Notes under the pieces: model-generated
The model's database searches: none
Seen by the model: only the letters and a program-made list of their open reading frames with translations
What the model was told of the DNA's origin: nothing
Part shown: positions 18,528 to 28,249 of the stretch, piece by piece
Position numbering within the stretch: the stretch's first letter is position 1
Layout of the letters: each line of letters opens with the position of its first letter
Origin: Pseudoalteromonas viridis
GTDB taxonomy: Bacteria; Pseudomonadota; Gammaproteobacteria; Enterobacterales; Alteromonadaceae
DNA: 64,000 nucleotides
NCBI RefSeq assembly: GCF_017742995.1
Contig: NZ_CP072425.1
Span: forward strand, 1,984,001 to 2,048,000
Reading direction: 5' to 3'
Made by a program: the position numbers and the translations under genes

Positions 18528-19220
18528 ATGCTAACTCCTTATTACCAGCAAGAAATGGATAACGTGGCAATTAGCCGCGAGCAGGCCAGCCAGTTCGCTA
18601 AACAGGTGGCGGATGACTTTAACCCTTTGCACGACGTGGATGCCAAGAAATTCTGTGTACCGGGCGACTTGCTGTTCTCATTGGTTCTGGAACGCTATGG
18701 TGTGAGTGAGAATATGCACTTTGACTTTGTGGGCATGGTCGATGAAACCAGCCGTCTGCATTTTCCACCTATGAGCGATGCCTTTGATATCACCTCCGAT
18801 GATAAAGTGATGCTGTCGGTAAAACGCAGTGGTGAGCGAAAGCAGTGTGACAGCCTGACCAACAGCCTGATCCGCAACTACGTCGAATTCTCTGGCACCA
18901 CGTTTCCGCATGTGATCATTCCGCTGATGGCTAAGCAAAATGTGATGATCAACCCGGCGCGTCCTATGGTGATCTATGAGTCTATGTCTATCCATCTGGA
19001 CAAGTTAGACATAGAGTCGGTCACCCTCCAGCCGGCTGAGCCTGAATTTTCCTTTGAGGGCAAACGCGGCAAAATCGTACTGCGGTTTAATCTTTTCCAT
19101 GGCGATGAGCGCGTTGGCCAGGGCGAGAAGCATATGGTGGTTGCAGGCGTACGTGAATACTGTCAGGAAGCAGTCGATAAGCTGATTGAGTATTACAACG
19201 AGCGTAAAGCCACGTTATAA
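18528..19220 (+). CDS. DUF3581 family protein
   Basis: 230 residues, no signal peptide. The N-terminal part carries SQFAKQVADDFNPLHDVDAK, reminiscent of the hydratase-type hot-dog motif DxNPLH, followed by CVPGDLLFSLVLERYGVS. This agrees with the DUF3581 family found in marine gammaproteobacteria. A hot-dog fold acting on thioester-like substrates is a possible role but is not established. It is transcribed alone and ends at a strong terminator. Confidence 0.8.
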   Translation: MLTPYYQQEMDNVAISREQASQFAKQVADDFNPLHDVDAKKFCVPGDLLFSLVLERYGVSENMHFDFVGMVDETSRLHFPPMSDAFDITSDDKVMLSVKRSGERKQCDSLTNSLIRNYVEFSGTTFPHVIIPLMAKQNVMINPARPMVIYESMSIHLDKLDIESVTLQPAEPEFSFEGKRGKIVLRFNLFHGDERVGQGEKHMVVAGVREYCQEAVDKLIEYYNERKATL

Positions 19221-19242
19221 GTGTGCCGGACACCGCTGAAAT

Positions 19243-19271
19243 AAAAAAAGCCCGCAAATGCGGGCTTTTTG
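19243..19271. terminator. Bidirectional terminator between the DUF3581 and porin genes
   Basis: AAAAAAAGCCCGC and GCGGGCTTTTT pair around AAAT, with an A-run on one side and a T-run on the other. Confidence 0.93.
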
Positions 19272-19281
19272 CTTAGGGAGC

Positions 19282-20460
19282 TTAAAAAACATATTTCACG
19301 GAGAACTGGAGCCGGTCCAGATCGCCTTCTGCACCGCTTTCTGTTTCGCGCTTCGCTATTTTATATTCTGCACCAAAGGTGAGCTTTTTCACCGGAGAGT
19401 AGAGAATATTGGCACTATAACTGGTCGTTGATTCGGTAGGGTCAACCGTGACGCCGAGCAAGTTTTTGTCGTTGTCAGCCGAGAAGAAAGAATACAGGAA
19501 GGTTGAGCGCCATTGTGAGTTCCAGTAGTGCTGGTAGGCAACAAAGCCCGAGGTCGAATCAATCGCATGCAGGTCTTTGCCGTCATAGACTGCGCCATGG
19601 GCTGCATTGAGGCCGACATAGCGACCCAGTCCCTGACCCTGGGTCAGCATAAACTTCAGGTTATTATCACCAAAATTCACCCGACCAGAAGCACTTAGTC
19701 CAAATGAGGTTTCGCTCTCATCTGCCGTTGCAACTTTATAGGTTAGCTCGCGACCTAACGCGGCAACCACCAGGTGACCCCAGTCCGCTTTATAGGTATA
19801 ACGGGCGGTAAAATCGGGCATAGTGGCATCATCAGTGACAACACGGGCACCGCCTTCCGAGGTGACGGTGCTTTCTGGGTTCTCCGCAGAGAAAGACCAG
19901 TTACCTATGGTGTACTTGGCCATAGCCTGGCGCACGAACACAGTACCATCTGCCGGACCAACAAAGTCGAGGGTTTCAGGCAGTGCGCTAACATTCTGGA
20001 AGTTAGACCAGGCCTGACCAAACAGCCAGCCTTTATAGGTGACATAGGCCTGGCGGATCCTGGGTGAGTATGAGTTGGTTACGCGCTCGTTACCACCTGC
20101 TGAGGCGATAAAGTCCAGTTCAATTTTGGTTTTAATGCTGCTGCCGTCATCCAGCTTAGTATCCGTAGCCAGGTTGAAGCGGGACTGGCGTGCGTGCATA
20201 TCAAAAACGGCATCTTTGGGCTCGCCGCCACTGACCGGGGTGGTACCTGGCACATAGAAATCCCGGCCAATGTGCTGAGAGGGTAAACTGCCATCAGAAA
20301 AGTCGCTCCAGATGGCGTCTAATTTAATGTATCCACCATATTTTACCTCGGTACTGCCCAGCTCCGCGGCGTTAACACTGGATACAAGCAGGCCGCTGAG
20401 TAGTGCACTTTGCACGGCCAGGGCGCTGAGCGTTAAATGGTTTTTTCTTGCTGTTGTCAT
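19282..20460 (-). CDS. DcaP-like trimeric outer-membrane porin
   Basis: 392 residues. The signal peptide ends LLVSSVNA, cleaved before AELGSTEVKYGGYIKLDAIW. The mature protein has alternating beta-strand composition, e.g. KIELDFIASAGG, RIRQAYVTYKGWLFGQAWSN and FTARYTYKADWGHLVVAALG, and ends in the outer-membrane signature LQFSVKYVF with terminal Phe. The order of motifs matches DcaP-family porins, which pass small carboxylates. It is divergent from acs across 311 bases, so a role in taking up acetate or related acids is an attractive inference. Confidence 0.87.
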   Translation of the reverse strand: MTTARKNHLTLSALAVQSALLSGLLVSSVNAAELGSTEVKYGGYIKLDAIWSDFSDGSLPSQHIGRDFYVPGTTPVSGGEPKDAVFDMHARQSRFNLATDTKLDDGSSIKTKIELDFIASAGGNERVTNSYSPRIRQAYVTYKGWLFGQAWSNFQNVSALPETLDFVGPADGTVFVRQAMAKYTIGNWSFSAENPESTVTSEGGARVVTDDATMPDFTARYTYKADWGHLVVAALGRELTYKVATADESETSFGLSASGRVNFGDNNLKFMLTQGQGLGRYVGLNAAHGAVYDGKDLHAIDSTSGFVAYQHYWNSQWRSTFLYSFFSADNDKNLLGVTVDPTESTTSYSANILYSPVKKLTFGAEYKIAKRETESGAEGDLDRLQFSVKYVF

Positions 20461-20771
20461 AGTTGAATTCCTGTTTGCATTGCTCCGGGTTGCGCAGACA
20501 AACCCCGGGTGAGATCAGCGAAAGTGCCTCTTACCCCTCAATGTTGTTGATGGCGGCTTTTTACTCAATTAACCTTTGGTCTATACGACTAAGGTGGAAT
20601 AGCACAAAAAAGCACCGCAGATTGCACATCGCAGACCTGCAGCAGTGCCCGGCTCGTCTACTATGTTTGCAATACAGGTGCAAGTACAACTAAGGTCTAA
20701 TACTTAATATAAAAAGAGTGGGCGATCCTTGGTGCATCGCCGTCTGGCCAAAAATCAACATGGAGATGACT
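20461..20771. promoter_or_regulatory. Shared porin/acs control region with repeated ACTAAGGT motif
   Basis: 311 bases without a gene between two divergent starts. The octamer ACTAAGGT occurs at 20588-20595 and 20689-20696, 101 bases apart and in the same orientation. The first copy is the right arm of an imperfect 24-bp dyad starting ACCTTTGGT at 20572. These are candidates for regulator binding, perhaps the response regulator encoded after acs. No experimental motif is known to me. Confidence 0.4.
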
Positions 20772-22709
20772 ATGTCACAGAGCATTTATCCGGTTCCTGA
20801 AGCCATCAGGAGCGCAGCGCTGGTAGATAACGATCAATATACAAAACTATACCAACAATCCATTGACGATCCTCAGGCATTCTGGGCCGAGCACGGTAAG
20901 CGCCTTGACTGGTTTACCCCCTACAGCAAAGTAAAAAACACCTCTTTTGATAAAGGCCATATCAGCATCAAATGGTATGAGGACGGTGTGCTCAACGCCT
21001 CTTATAACTGTATTGACCGCCACCTCAAAGATAACGCAGACAAAGTCGCGCTGATCTGGGAAGGTGACGACCCAACGCAAAGCGAGCACATTACTTTCCA
21101 GCAACTGCACGATGAAGTGGCTAAGCTTGCCAATGGCCTGAAAAAATTGGGCGTACAAAAAGGTGACCGTGTTGCCATCTATATGCCAATGACCCCTCAG
21201 GCGATTTACGCGATGCAGGCGTGCGCCCGTATTGGTGCAATTCACTCGGTTGTATTCGGTGGTTTCTCGCCATCAGCCATTGCGGATCGGATCAAAGACT
21301 CAGGTGCCAAAGTGGTGATCACCTCTGATGAAGGCCGTCGCGGCGGTAACTGTGTGCCTCTTAAAGCCAATGTCGATGAGGCGGTCAGTCAGGATGGCGT
21401 CAGCATTGAGCATGTGATTGTGCATCAGCTCACCGGTGGAGAGGTGGAATGGCAGGCACATGATGTCTGGTGGCATGAGTTAGTGGCGGATGTCGCCAGT
21501 GAATGTGAACCCGAGCCGATGAACGCCGAAGATCCTTTGTTTATCCTTTACACATCTGGTTCAACCGGCCAACCAAAAGGGGTTGTACATACCACCGGTG
21601 GTTATCTGGTGTACTCCTCCATGACGCACGAGTATGTCTTTGATGTCAAAGCCGATGATGTTTACTGGTGTACCGCAGATGTGGGTTGGATCACCGGTCA
21701 CAGCTACATGGCCTATGGCCCGCTGGTGAATGGTTGTACTCAGGTAATTTTTGAAGGTATCCCGACTTACCCAAGCTCCGGTCGCATCGGTGAAGTGGTG
21801 GATAAACACAATGTCACCATTTTATATACTGCCCCGACAGCTATCCGTGCCCTGATGGCCAAAGGCGATGAGCCAGTAGTCAGCTCAAAGCGCACCAGCT
21901 TACGGATCATGGGTTCGGTCGGTGAGCCAATCAACCCGGAAGCCTGGAGCTGGTACTACGAAAAAATTGGTAACAGCCAGTGCCCCATCGTAGATACCTG
22001 GTGGCAGACAGAAACCGGCGGCATCATGATCACACCATTACCGGGAGCAACGGACATGAAACCGGGCTCGGCGACACGTCCTTTCTTTGGCATTGCTCCG
22101 GCCTTGTTCGACGCAGAGGGCAACACGCTGGAGGGCGCAGCTGAAGGCAATCTGGTGATCCTGGACAGCTGGCCATCTCAGGCGCGTACGGTTTATGGTG
22201 ACCACGAGCGTTTTGAGCAAACTTACTTCTCAGCCTACCCGGGCGTGTACTTTACCGGTGACGGGTGTCGTCGTGATGAAGATGGTTATTACTGGATCAC
22301 GGGTCGTGTGGATGATGTGCTGAATGTCTCTGGGCACCGCTTAGGTACCGCAGAGATTGAAAGCGCACTGGTAGCACACGAAGCCGTTGCAGAGGCCGCT
22401 GTAGTGGGTTATCCGCACGATATTAAAGGTCAGGGCATTTATGTGTACGTGACGCCGAACGAAGGCGTTGCAGTCACAGACGAGTTGACCAAAGAAGTGC
22501 GTAACTGGGTACGTAAAGAGCTCAGCCCAATTGCTTCACCGGATATGATCCAATGGTCACCCGGTCTGCCGAAAACGCGTTCGGGTAAAATCATGCGCCG
22601 TATTTTGCGTAAAATTGCCGCCAATGAGTATCAGCAACTGGGTGATACCTCGACTTTAGCGGACCCAAGTGTGGTCGATGAATTGATCGAAAACAGACTA
22701 AACCGTTAA
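20772..22709 (+). CDS. acs: Acetyl-CoA synthetase
   Basis: 645 residues from ATG 20772 ([15 protein letters not shown]). GGAG at 20762-20765 gives a 6-base spacing; in-frame ATGs at 20718, 20760 and 20766 are less suitable. Adenylate-forming motifs are [48 protein letters not shown] and, near the C-terminus, [17 protein letters not shown]. The Lys in SGKIMRR is the catalytic residue acetylated by protein acetyltransferases in relatives. It activates acetate to acetyl-CoA through acetyl-AMP, allowing growth on low acetate. Neighbours, a porin and a NarL-type regulator, support an acetate-utilisation block. Confidence 0.97.
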   Translation: MSQSIYPVPEAIRSAALVDNDQYTKLYQQSIDDPQAFWAEHGKRLDWFTPYSKVKNTSFDKGHISIKWYEDGVLNASYNCIDRHLKDNADKVALIWEGDDPTQSEHITFQQLHDEVAKLANGLKKLGVQKGDRVAIYMPMTPQAIYAMQACARIGAIHSVVFGGFSPSAIADRIKDSGAKVVITSDEGRRGGNCVPLKANVDEAVSQDGVSIEHVIVHQLTGGEVEWQAHDVWWHELVADVASECEPEPMNAEDPLFILYTSGSTGQPKGVVHTTGGYLVYSSMTHEYVFDVKADDVYWCTADVGWITGHSYMAYGPLVNGCTQVIFEGIPTYPSSGRIGEVVDKHNVTILYTAPTAIRALMAKGDEPVVSSKRTSLRIMGSVGEPINPEAWSWYYEKIGNSQCPIVDTWWQTETGGIMITPLPGATDMKPGSATRPFFGIAPALFDAEGNTLEGAAEGNLVILDSWPSQARTVYGDHERFEQTYFSAYPGVYFTGDGCRRDEDGYYWITGRVDDVLNVSGHRLGTAEIESALVAHEAVAEAAVVGYPHDIKGQGIYVYVTPNEGVAVTDELTKEVRNWVRKELSPIASPDMIQWSPGLPKTRSGKIMRRILRKIAANEYQQLGDTSTLADPSVVDELIENRLNR

Positions 22710-22795
22710 TTGAGCGTTAATCGCTTGAATTATGACAAAATATTGACCTACTATATCGGCTGTCGAGATGACAGCCGATTTTTTAGGAGCCAGGC

Positions 22796-23449
22796 ATGAA
22801 CCAGTTTTTAATTGCGGACGATCACCCTTTGTTTCGCGAAGCATTAAAAGGGGCACTGCAAAACCAGTTTGACGGGTTGGAGATTTTTGAATCTGAAAAC
22901 TTTGAGCAAACCTTGCAACAATTATCCGAACAGGACGAGCTGGATCTGCTGTTGTTGGATTTACATATGCCGGGGAATGGCGACTTATACGGCCTGATCC
23001 GCATTCGAGAGGATTATCCGAGCTTGCCTATTGTGGTGGTCTCGGGCAGTGAAGACCTCAATGTTATCTCTAAAGTGATGGGCTATGGGGCCATGGGCTT
23101 TATTCCTAAGGCGTCTTCATCAAAAGAGATTGTCGAGGCACTCAATCAGGTGCTTGAGGGGGATGTCTGGTTGCCAGCCAGCCTCAAAGATCAGATTGCT
23201 GAACTCGACGGAGAAGACAAGCAGCTGGCACAGCAAATTGCGTCACTGACACCACAACAATACAAGGTGTTGCAATATTTGCACGAAGGACTGCTCAACA
23301 AGCAAATTGCCTATGAGCTGAATATCTCAGAGGCCACGGTTAAGGCACATATTACGGCGATATTCCGTAAACTTGGAGTCTATAACCGTACTCAGGCGGT
23401 ATTGATTGCCGCTAAGCTGCAACTGGAACCGCTCGATAGCCAGAGTTAA
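22796..23449 (+). CDS. NarL/LuxR-type response regulator, CrbR/ErdR-like
   Basis: 217 residues. The receiver domain has IADDHPLF (acidic pocket), the phosphorylated Asp in LLLLDLHMPG, VVVSGSED and the Lys in GFIPKASS. The C-terminal LuxR helix-turn-helix reads LTPQQYKVLQYLHEGLLNKQ then IAYELNISEATVKAHITAIF. It lies 86 bases downstream of acs, on the same strand. In Vibrio cholerae and Pseudomonas, the CrbS/CrbR (MxtR/ErdR) two-component system activates acs, and its regulator is of this type, so CrbR is the likely identity. The sensor kinase, a large SSS-transporter-fused protein in those systems, is not in the window. Confidence 0.82.
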   Translation: MNQFLIADDHPLFREALKGALQNQFDGLEIFESENFEQTLQQLSEQDELDLLLLDLHMPGNGDLYGLIRIREDYPSLPIVVVSGSEDLNVISKVMGYGAMGFIPKASSSKEIVEALNQVLEGDVWLPASLKDQIAELDGEDKQLAQQIASLTPQQYKVLQYLHEGLLNKQIAYELNISEATVKAHITAIFRKLGVYNRTQAVLIAAKLQLEPLDSQS

Positions 23450-23472
23450 CAGTCATGTTGTGACAAGGAGAG

Positions 23473-23498
23473 CGCCAGCACAGATGCTGGCGTTTTTG
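23473..23498. terminator. Terminator between the response regulator gene and purU
   Basis: CGCCAGCA (23473-23480) and TGCTGGCG (23485-23492) pair around CAGA and are followed by TTTTTG. Confidence 0.85.
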
Positions 23499-23506
23499 TT
23501 ATTACG

Positions 23507-24337
23507 CTAGGCAAAAACCACGGTTTTATTGCCATTAATAAACAGCTTATGTTCCGCGGCCAGTTGAATGGCTTTGCAGAACACCACTTTTTCGATATCC
23601 CGGCCCATTTTCGCCATGGCCTCGGCGCTATCGGCATGACTCACCTGAGTGACGTCCTGCATGATGATCGGGCCTTCGTCTAATTCGTCGTTGACGAAGT
23701 GTGCCGTAGCACCAATGATTTTTACCCCGCGCTCAAACGCCTGGTGGTAGGGTTTTGCACCAATAAAGGCGGGCAAAAACGAGTGGTGAATATTAATGAT
23801 TTGATTGCTAAAACGGGCAACAAACTGTGGGCTGAGCACCCGCATATATTTGGCCAGGCCGATAAAGTCGGGCTGGTACTGCTCAATGACCTGAGCCATG
23901 GCATCGTCATGCTGTTCACGTGTCAGCCCTTGGTGTGATACCAGATGAAACGGCACGCCAAAGCCTTCTACCAGCGGTTTCAGGGTATCGTAGTTGGCGA
24001 TTACAGCCTGAATTTCAACGTTAAAGGCATTTTCGTATTGTTTTAGCAGCATACCACCCAGACAGTGGGCCTCTTTGGTGGCAAGCAGCACCACTTTGGT
24101 TTTTTCATTGCCATGTAAATGCACTTGCGCACCGTCTGGCAAAACACTGCGTAGTTGCGGTAAAAACTGCTCACCGACATCACCGGTCAGCTCAGTACGC
24201 ATAAAAAAGCGCTCGCCTGCTTTATCAACAAATTCATTGTTGCGCACAATGTTCAGGTTGTGCTCGTAACATAGTCCGGTAACCTTGGCTATCAATCCCA
24301 CATCATCACGACACTGGGTTGTTAAAACAATACTCAT
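23507..24337 (-). CDS. purU: Formyltetrahydrofolate deformylase
   Basis: 276 residues from the ATG at 24335-24337 (MSIVLTTQCRDDVGLIAKVT). The open frame continues to 24400, but without a start supported by a ribosome site. The N-terminal ACT domain covers about residues 1-80. The formyl-transferase-like domain contains VIANYDTLKPLVEGFGVPFH, FIGLAKYMRVLSPQFV and NIHHSFLPAFIGAKPYHQAF with the catalytic His, then ATAHFVNDELDEGPII with the catalytic Asp. It hydrolyses 10-formyl-THF to formate and THF, balancing one-carbon pools. An internal part of this gene (24092-24255) reappears in decayed form at 28807-28969. Confidence 0.95.
   Translation of the reverse strand: MSIVLTTQCRDDVGLIAKVTGLCYEHNLNIVRNNEFVDKAGERFFMRTELTGDVGEQFLPQLRSVLPDGAQVHLHGNEKTKVVLLATKEAHCLGGMLLKQYENAFNVEIQAVIANYDTLKPLVEGFGVPFHLVSHQGLTREQHDDAMAQVIEQYQPDFIGLAKYMRVLSPQFVARFSNQIINIHHSFLPAFIGAKPYHQAFERGVKIIGATAHFVNDELDEGPIIMQDVTQVSHADSAEAMAKMGRDIEKVVFCKAIQLAAEHKLFINGNKTVVFA
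24092..24255 (+). repeat. Internal purU segment duplicated 4.7 kb away (copy 1, intact)
   Basis: These bases of purU correspond to 28807-28969 in the same orientation, about 90% identical by hand alignment (roughly 15 substitutions and one deleted base). The two copies flank the oxoamine-synthase cassette. Confidence 0.9.
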
Positions 24338-24546
24338 ATCCTCATTCCACGTGTACTTTTTATTAAATATCCACCTTACTCCGCTGGGTGTAAAAAACAA
24401 CCAGACAAAAGTCCGCTGTGGCTACAACTTTCGGGCTATTGGTGTCTTTGTGTTAATTAACATTGGTGTTAATGTTGATTTTATATGTATAAATAACGGG
24501 GGTTGCTTGGCCCGCTGTCATATCAAACACCCATTAGGTCGCTAAG

Positions 24547-24564
24547 CTGAATTGACTCATTCAG
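24547..24564. promoter_or_regulatory. Dyad upstream of the adenylation/oxoamine-synthase gene
   Basis: CTGAAT (24547-24552) and ATTCAG (24559-24564) form a 6-bp inverted repeat around TGACTC, 50 bases before the start codon. It is a possible regulator site by size and location only. The rest of the 277-base gap (24338-24614) is AT-rich and shows nothing else. Confidence 0.3.
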
Positions 24565-24614
24565 TATCCGATTAAATATTGACCAGCCTGATAATAACAA
24601 TAAAGGAAATAATT

Positions 24615-27600
24615 ATGAGCCACGTACCGGACTCGTTCGCCTCACCTAAGCATTTGCAATCGCAAAGCAATAGCGCAATAAATGACGTGCAGCCTAAGCA
24701 CGATTCAGTTTTCGCTTCATTTGCTGCCCGGGTACATACCCACCCTCAAAAAACTGCCCTGATCGATGGCACACAGGAAATAAGCTATCAGCGATTATTG
24801 CACCGCGCTGAGGCGATTGCCGCTAAACTGGCAAACAGTGGCATTGTGCCTGGTGCATTGGTAGGTGTGTGTATGGAACGCAGCTGGGAGCTGGTGGCCA
24901 CTTTGCTCGGTGTGCTCAGAGCCGGTTGCGCTTACGTGCCGCTGGATCCGGCTTATCCGCGTGCCCGGATTGACTATATGCTGGCGCACAGTAAAGCTGC
25001 GGCGGTGATTGTCGATGGCAGTGCGTCGGCCGAGTTATGTCAAAGAGCAAGCACACACATTTTGCTGGCTGATATAGACGATGCGCGGCTGTCTCTGCCA
25101 GCGCCTGCGTGTGATGTTCAGGCGCTGGCTTATGTGATTTACACCTCGGGGTCGACTGGCGAGCCAAAAGGGGTGGCGGTCACACAATGTAATGTGCTTG
25201 CGATGTGCACGGCTATGGACGCGCTGCTCTGTGAGGAAGAGCTGAGCGGTGTGCTGGCCGCCACCTCGGTGTGTTTTGACCCATCAGTGATGGAAATTAT
25301 CGGCACGCTTTTGCTCGGTGGTACGGTGGTGCTGGCAAAAAACATTCTGGCATTACCTGATTTACAGCGCATAGATAAGGTCAGAACCTGTATTGCTGTG
25401 CCTTCAGCCATCCGGGCCATACTCAGTGGCTATACCCTGCCCAAAACGTTGCGTTGTGTGATTTTTGGCGGCGAGGTGCTCAGTCCTGCATTGGTTAAAC
25501 AAGTGTATCGTCAGCAGCCTGGCCTGCGGGTGATCAATGTCTATGGTCCAACCGAAGACACGGTATTTTCGACCGCTGCACAGCTGCCCCCGGACATGGC
25601 TGAAGTCACCATTGGTAAGCCCGTGGCAAATACCCGCGCTTACGTGCTGGATAAAGCCTTACAGCCTGTTGCCGAGGGCGAAGCGGGTGAGCTTTACCTT
25701 GCAGGAGACAAGCTGGCGGCGGGTTACCTGTTTGATAAACCGCGCACAGATGCGCGCTTTGTTATCCCTGCACCAGGCAGTGGCATTAGTGAATCGCGCT
25801 TATATAAAACCGGTGATATCTGTCAGTGGACCAGACATGGCGAGTTGCGCTTTATATCCCGGGTGGATCAGCAGGTTAAAATCCGTGGTTTTCGCATTGA
25901 GCTGGAAGAAATCGAAACGGTGCTGTGTACTATGCCGGGGATCGCAGCGGCCGCTGTGAAGGTGTTGGAGGGAGAAAGCCGGCAGGCCAGATTACAAGCT
26001 TGTGTTGTCTGTCAGCAGGGGGAAGTACTCAGCCCGGATGTGATTTTATCCTTTGTGGCCCGTCATCTGCCAAATCACATGATTCCAAATAATGTCAGCT
26101 TTGTTGATGCATTACCTTATCTGCCCAACGGCAAGCTGGATCGCAGCCGTTTACCCGATATATCGGAGGATCGAGAACCGCGGGAGTCATGCAGCACTGG
26201 CGATTCTGAACAGGCAGTAATAGAGATGATCTGTGATGAGCTGAGCACTTTGCTCGGCCACACCGGTGATGCTGTGTTGTCGCAATCCTTTGAGCAGGCA
26301 GGACTGGACTCATTGACGACGCTGGAGTTGAGTAATCGTTTGAGCAATGTACTGAATGTGACTTGCTCCGTGCAGGCAATTTATGAGTTTAATACGCCTC
26401 AGCGCCTGGCTCAGCACCTGCTGAGTTTAAGCGCAGGTAAATCATTAACGGCCCAGCAGAGCCCGCTTCGCGATACGCTTGAAGAGCTGCAATTTCAATT
26501 GCGCGCCAGTCACCCGCCTTTTGCTTTGGCCAAGGCTCCGTCTTGGTCGGCCGCGGACAAAAGCAGGCTAGTTCAGGCCGCCACTCAGATGGTGAGTGAG
26601 CGTCGCGCTAATCCGTATAGTAAGGTGCTGCGCACTGGAAGTGGTACGCGCGGTACGGTCGCTGATGCCCGGCACAGCGATGCGCGTGAGGCGATTATCT
26701 GGACCACCAATTTATACCTGGGGCTAAATCGGGATGCTGCGGTCATTGACGCTGCACATCAAGCCGTGACTGAGTTTGGCACTGGCATGGGCACTTCTGC
26801 GGCGGCGTCTGGGTTAACGGATCTGCATTTGGCGTTTGAACAAGAGTTTGCCAGCCTGGTGGGCAAGCCCGCCGCCTGTTTATTTCCAACGGGTTATACC
26901 GCCAACGTCGGTGCGGTAGCCGGATTACTGGGTGAAAACGATGTGGTGGTCATCGATCAACTATGCCATGCCTCTATCGTTGATGGCGCACGGTTATGCG
27001 GTGCCAAAGTGCGTACTTTTAAACACAATGACGTTAACGATCTGGCCTCAGTGCTCGAGACTGAGACCTCTCCCTATCGTACCGTATTGGTGGTTATCGA
27101 AGGTGTGTACAGCATGGGGGAGGGCGCCGCGCCTGTGGCCGAGATCGTGCGCATGGCTAAACGTTATCAGGCACTGGTATTGGTTGATGAAGCGCACTCC
27201 TTTGGGTTTTATGGTGAGTGTGGCGCCGGGATCTGCGCTGCGCACGGGGTAAGCGAGGAGGTTGACTTTATCATGACCACACTGAGCAAATCGCTCGGCA
27301 GTCTGGGTGGTGTGGTTGCGACCAGTGCGGAGTATGTTGAGCTGTTAAAGGCCTCGTCCAGGGCCTATATCTTTCAGGCTTCAGTGAGCCCGGCAGACAT
27401 TGCTGCGGCGCTTGCGGCACTGCAGCGGCTCCGCGATGATGACTCACTGCGTGAACGGTTGTGGGATACCGCCCGTTATATGCGGGCCCGGTTCTGTGCT
27501 GCCGGGTTTGATTTGGGCAGCGGGGATGGGCCCATTGTGACCCCACATTTTGGCGACAAAGACAGGCTATATGCAATCGTGCAGCGTTTGTTTGAAAAGG

Positions 27601-28178
27601 GCATTCAGGCCTCAGCCGTGACTTATCCGATAGTCGAAACCGGCCGCGGGCGGTTGCGTTTTATCTGCTCTGCAGCGCACACCAAAGATGATGTGGATGC
27701 GACGCTGGTGGCGCTACAAGACGCAGTAAAAGAAGTGGATGCCGTGTTGAGCAGGTCTGCGACACCTGAGTCAAATTGCATGGTTGAGGCAACTAAACTG
27801 GATAACTGGAGGACCACATTTTTGGCCTATCTGCAACGTTGGCAAAAGACGCAGCCCGGCAAAGTGCCTGATTTACAAATGGAGATCAGCACACCGAGCA
27901 GCAGATATACGCTGACCCTGTTTCAGGGCATCGTCAGCACGGACAGTCAAGTCATGGCGCAGTTACCCATATGTCGCATACATTTTTTGACGTCAGAGGC
28001 TGTTGCTGCACTGACAGACGCGGATGTACAGCGGCTGTTGCAGGGGATATGTGACGGTGAATGCGAGCTAAGTGGTCAGAGCGAAGTATTCAGCTGGCTA
28101 ATGGGCCGTTTACTGGCATTTGCGGCCGAGCCTAAATCAGTCACTGTAATGTCTGAAAATGTCGAGATTTCGTTATAG
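24615..28178 (+). CDS. NRPS-type adenylation - carrier - alpha-oxoamine synthase fusion
   Basis: 1187 residues from ATG 24615, preceded by AAAGGAAA. Residues about 30-510 are an amino-acid adenylation domain: YVIYTSGSTGEPKG (near 175), NVYGPTEDTVF, YKTGD (near 396), VKIRGFRIELEE and PNGKLDR (near 504). A phosphopantetheine carrier follows, with AGLDSL and Ser566. Residues about 650-1035 are a PLP-dependent alpha-oxoamine synthase like KBL or BioF: QLCHASIVDGARLCG, EGVYSMGEGAAP, LVDEAHSFGFYG and the Schiff-base Lys892 in TTLSKSLGSLGG. The last 150 residues match nothing I recognise. The expected chemistry is decarboxylative condensation of a PLP-bound amino acid with the carrier-loaded aminoacyl thioester, giving an amino ketone. 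By hand alignment to GrsA the specificity residues read D-P-M-A-I-G-V-V-F-K, which I cannot assign. Confidence 0.9.
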   Translation: MSHVPDSFASPKHLQSQSNSAINDVQPKHDSVFASFAARVHTHPQKTALIDGTQEISYQRLLHRAEAIAAKLANSGIVPGALVGVCMERSWELVATLLGVLRAGCAYVPLDPAYPRARIDYMLAHSKAAAVIVDGSASAELCQRASTHILLADIDDARLSLPAPACDVQALAYVIYTSGSTGEPKGVAVTQCNVLAMCTAMDALLCEEELSGVLAATSVCFDPSVMEIIGTLLLGGTVVLAKNILALPDLQRIDKVRTCIAVPSAIRAILSGYTLPKTLRCVIFGGEVLSPALVKQVYRQQPGLRVINVYGPTEDTVFSTAAQLPPDMAEVTIGKPVANTRAYVLDKALQPVAEGEAGELYLAGDKLAAGYLFDKPRTDARFVIPAPGSGISESRLYKTGDICQWTRHGELRFISRVDQQVKIRGFRIELEEIETVLCTMPGIAAAAVKVLEGESRQARLQACVVCQQGEVLSPDVILSFVARHLPNHMIPNNVSFVDALPYLPNGKLDRSRLPDISEDREPRESCSTGDSEQAVIEMICDELSTLLGHTGDAVLSQSFEQAGLDSLTTLELSNRLSNVLNVTCSVQAIYEFNTPQRLAQHLLSLSAGKSLTAQQSPLRDTLEELQFQLRASHPPFALAKAPSWSAADKSRLVQAATQMVSERRANPYSKVLRTGSGTRGTVADARHSDAREAIIWTTNLYLGLNRDAAVIDAAHQAVTEFGTGMGTSAAASGLTDLHLAFEQEFASLVGKPAACLFPTGYTANVGAVAGLLGENDVVVIDQLCHASIVDGARLCGAKVRTFKHNDVNDLASVLETETSPYRTVLVVIEGVYSMGEGAAPVAEIVRMAKRYQALVLVDEAHSFGFYGECGAGICAAHGVSEEVDFIMTTLSKSLGSLGGVVATSAEYVELLKASSRAYIFQASVSPADIAAALAALQRLRDDDSLRERLWDTARYMRARFCAAGFDLGSGDGPIVTPHFGDKDRLYAIVQRLFEKGIQASAVTYPIVETGRGRLRFICSAAHTKDDVDATLVALQDAVKEVDAVLSRSATPESNCMVEATKLDNWRTTFLAYLQRWQKTQPGKVPDLQMEISTPSSRYTLTLFQGIVSTDSQVMAQLPICRIHFLTSEAVAALTDADVQRLLQGICDGECELSGQSEVFSWLMGRLLAFAAEPKSVTVMSENVEISL

Positions 28179-28249
28179 ATACACTGTTTACTTATACAGC
28201 ATCACTGCTAGAGTAGAGTGCAATTAAGACAATGAAACAAGGGATGATG

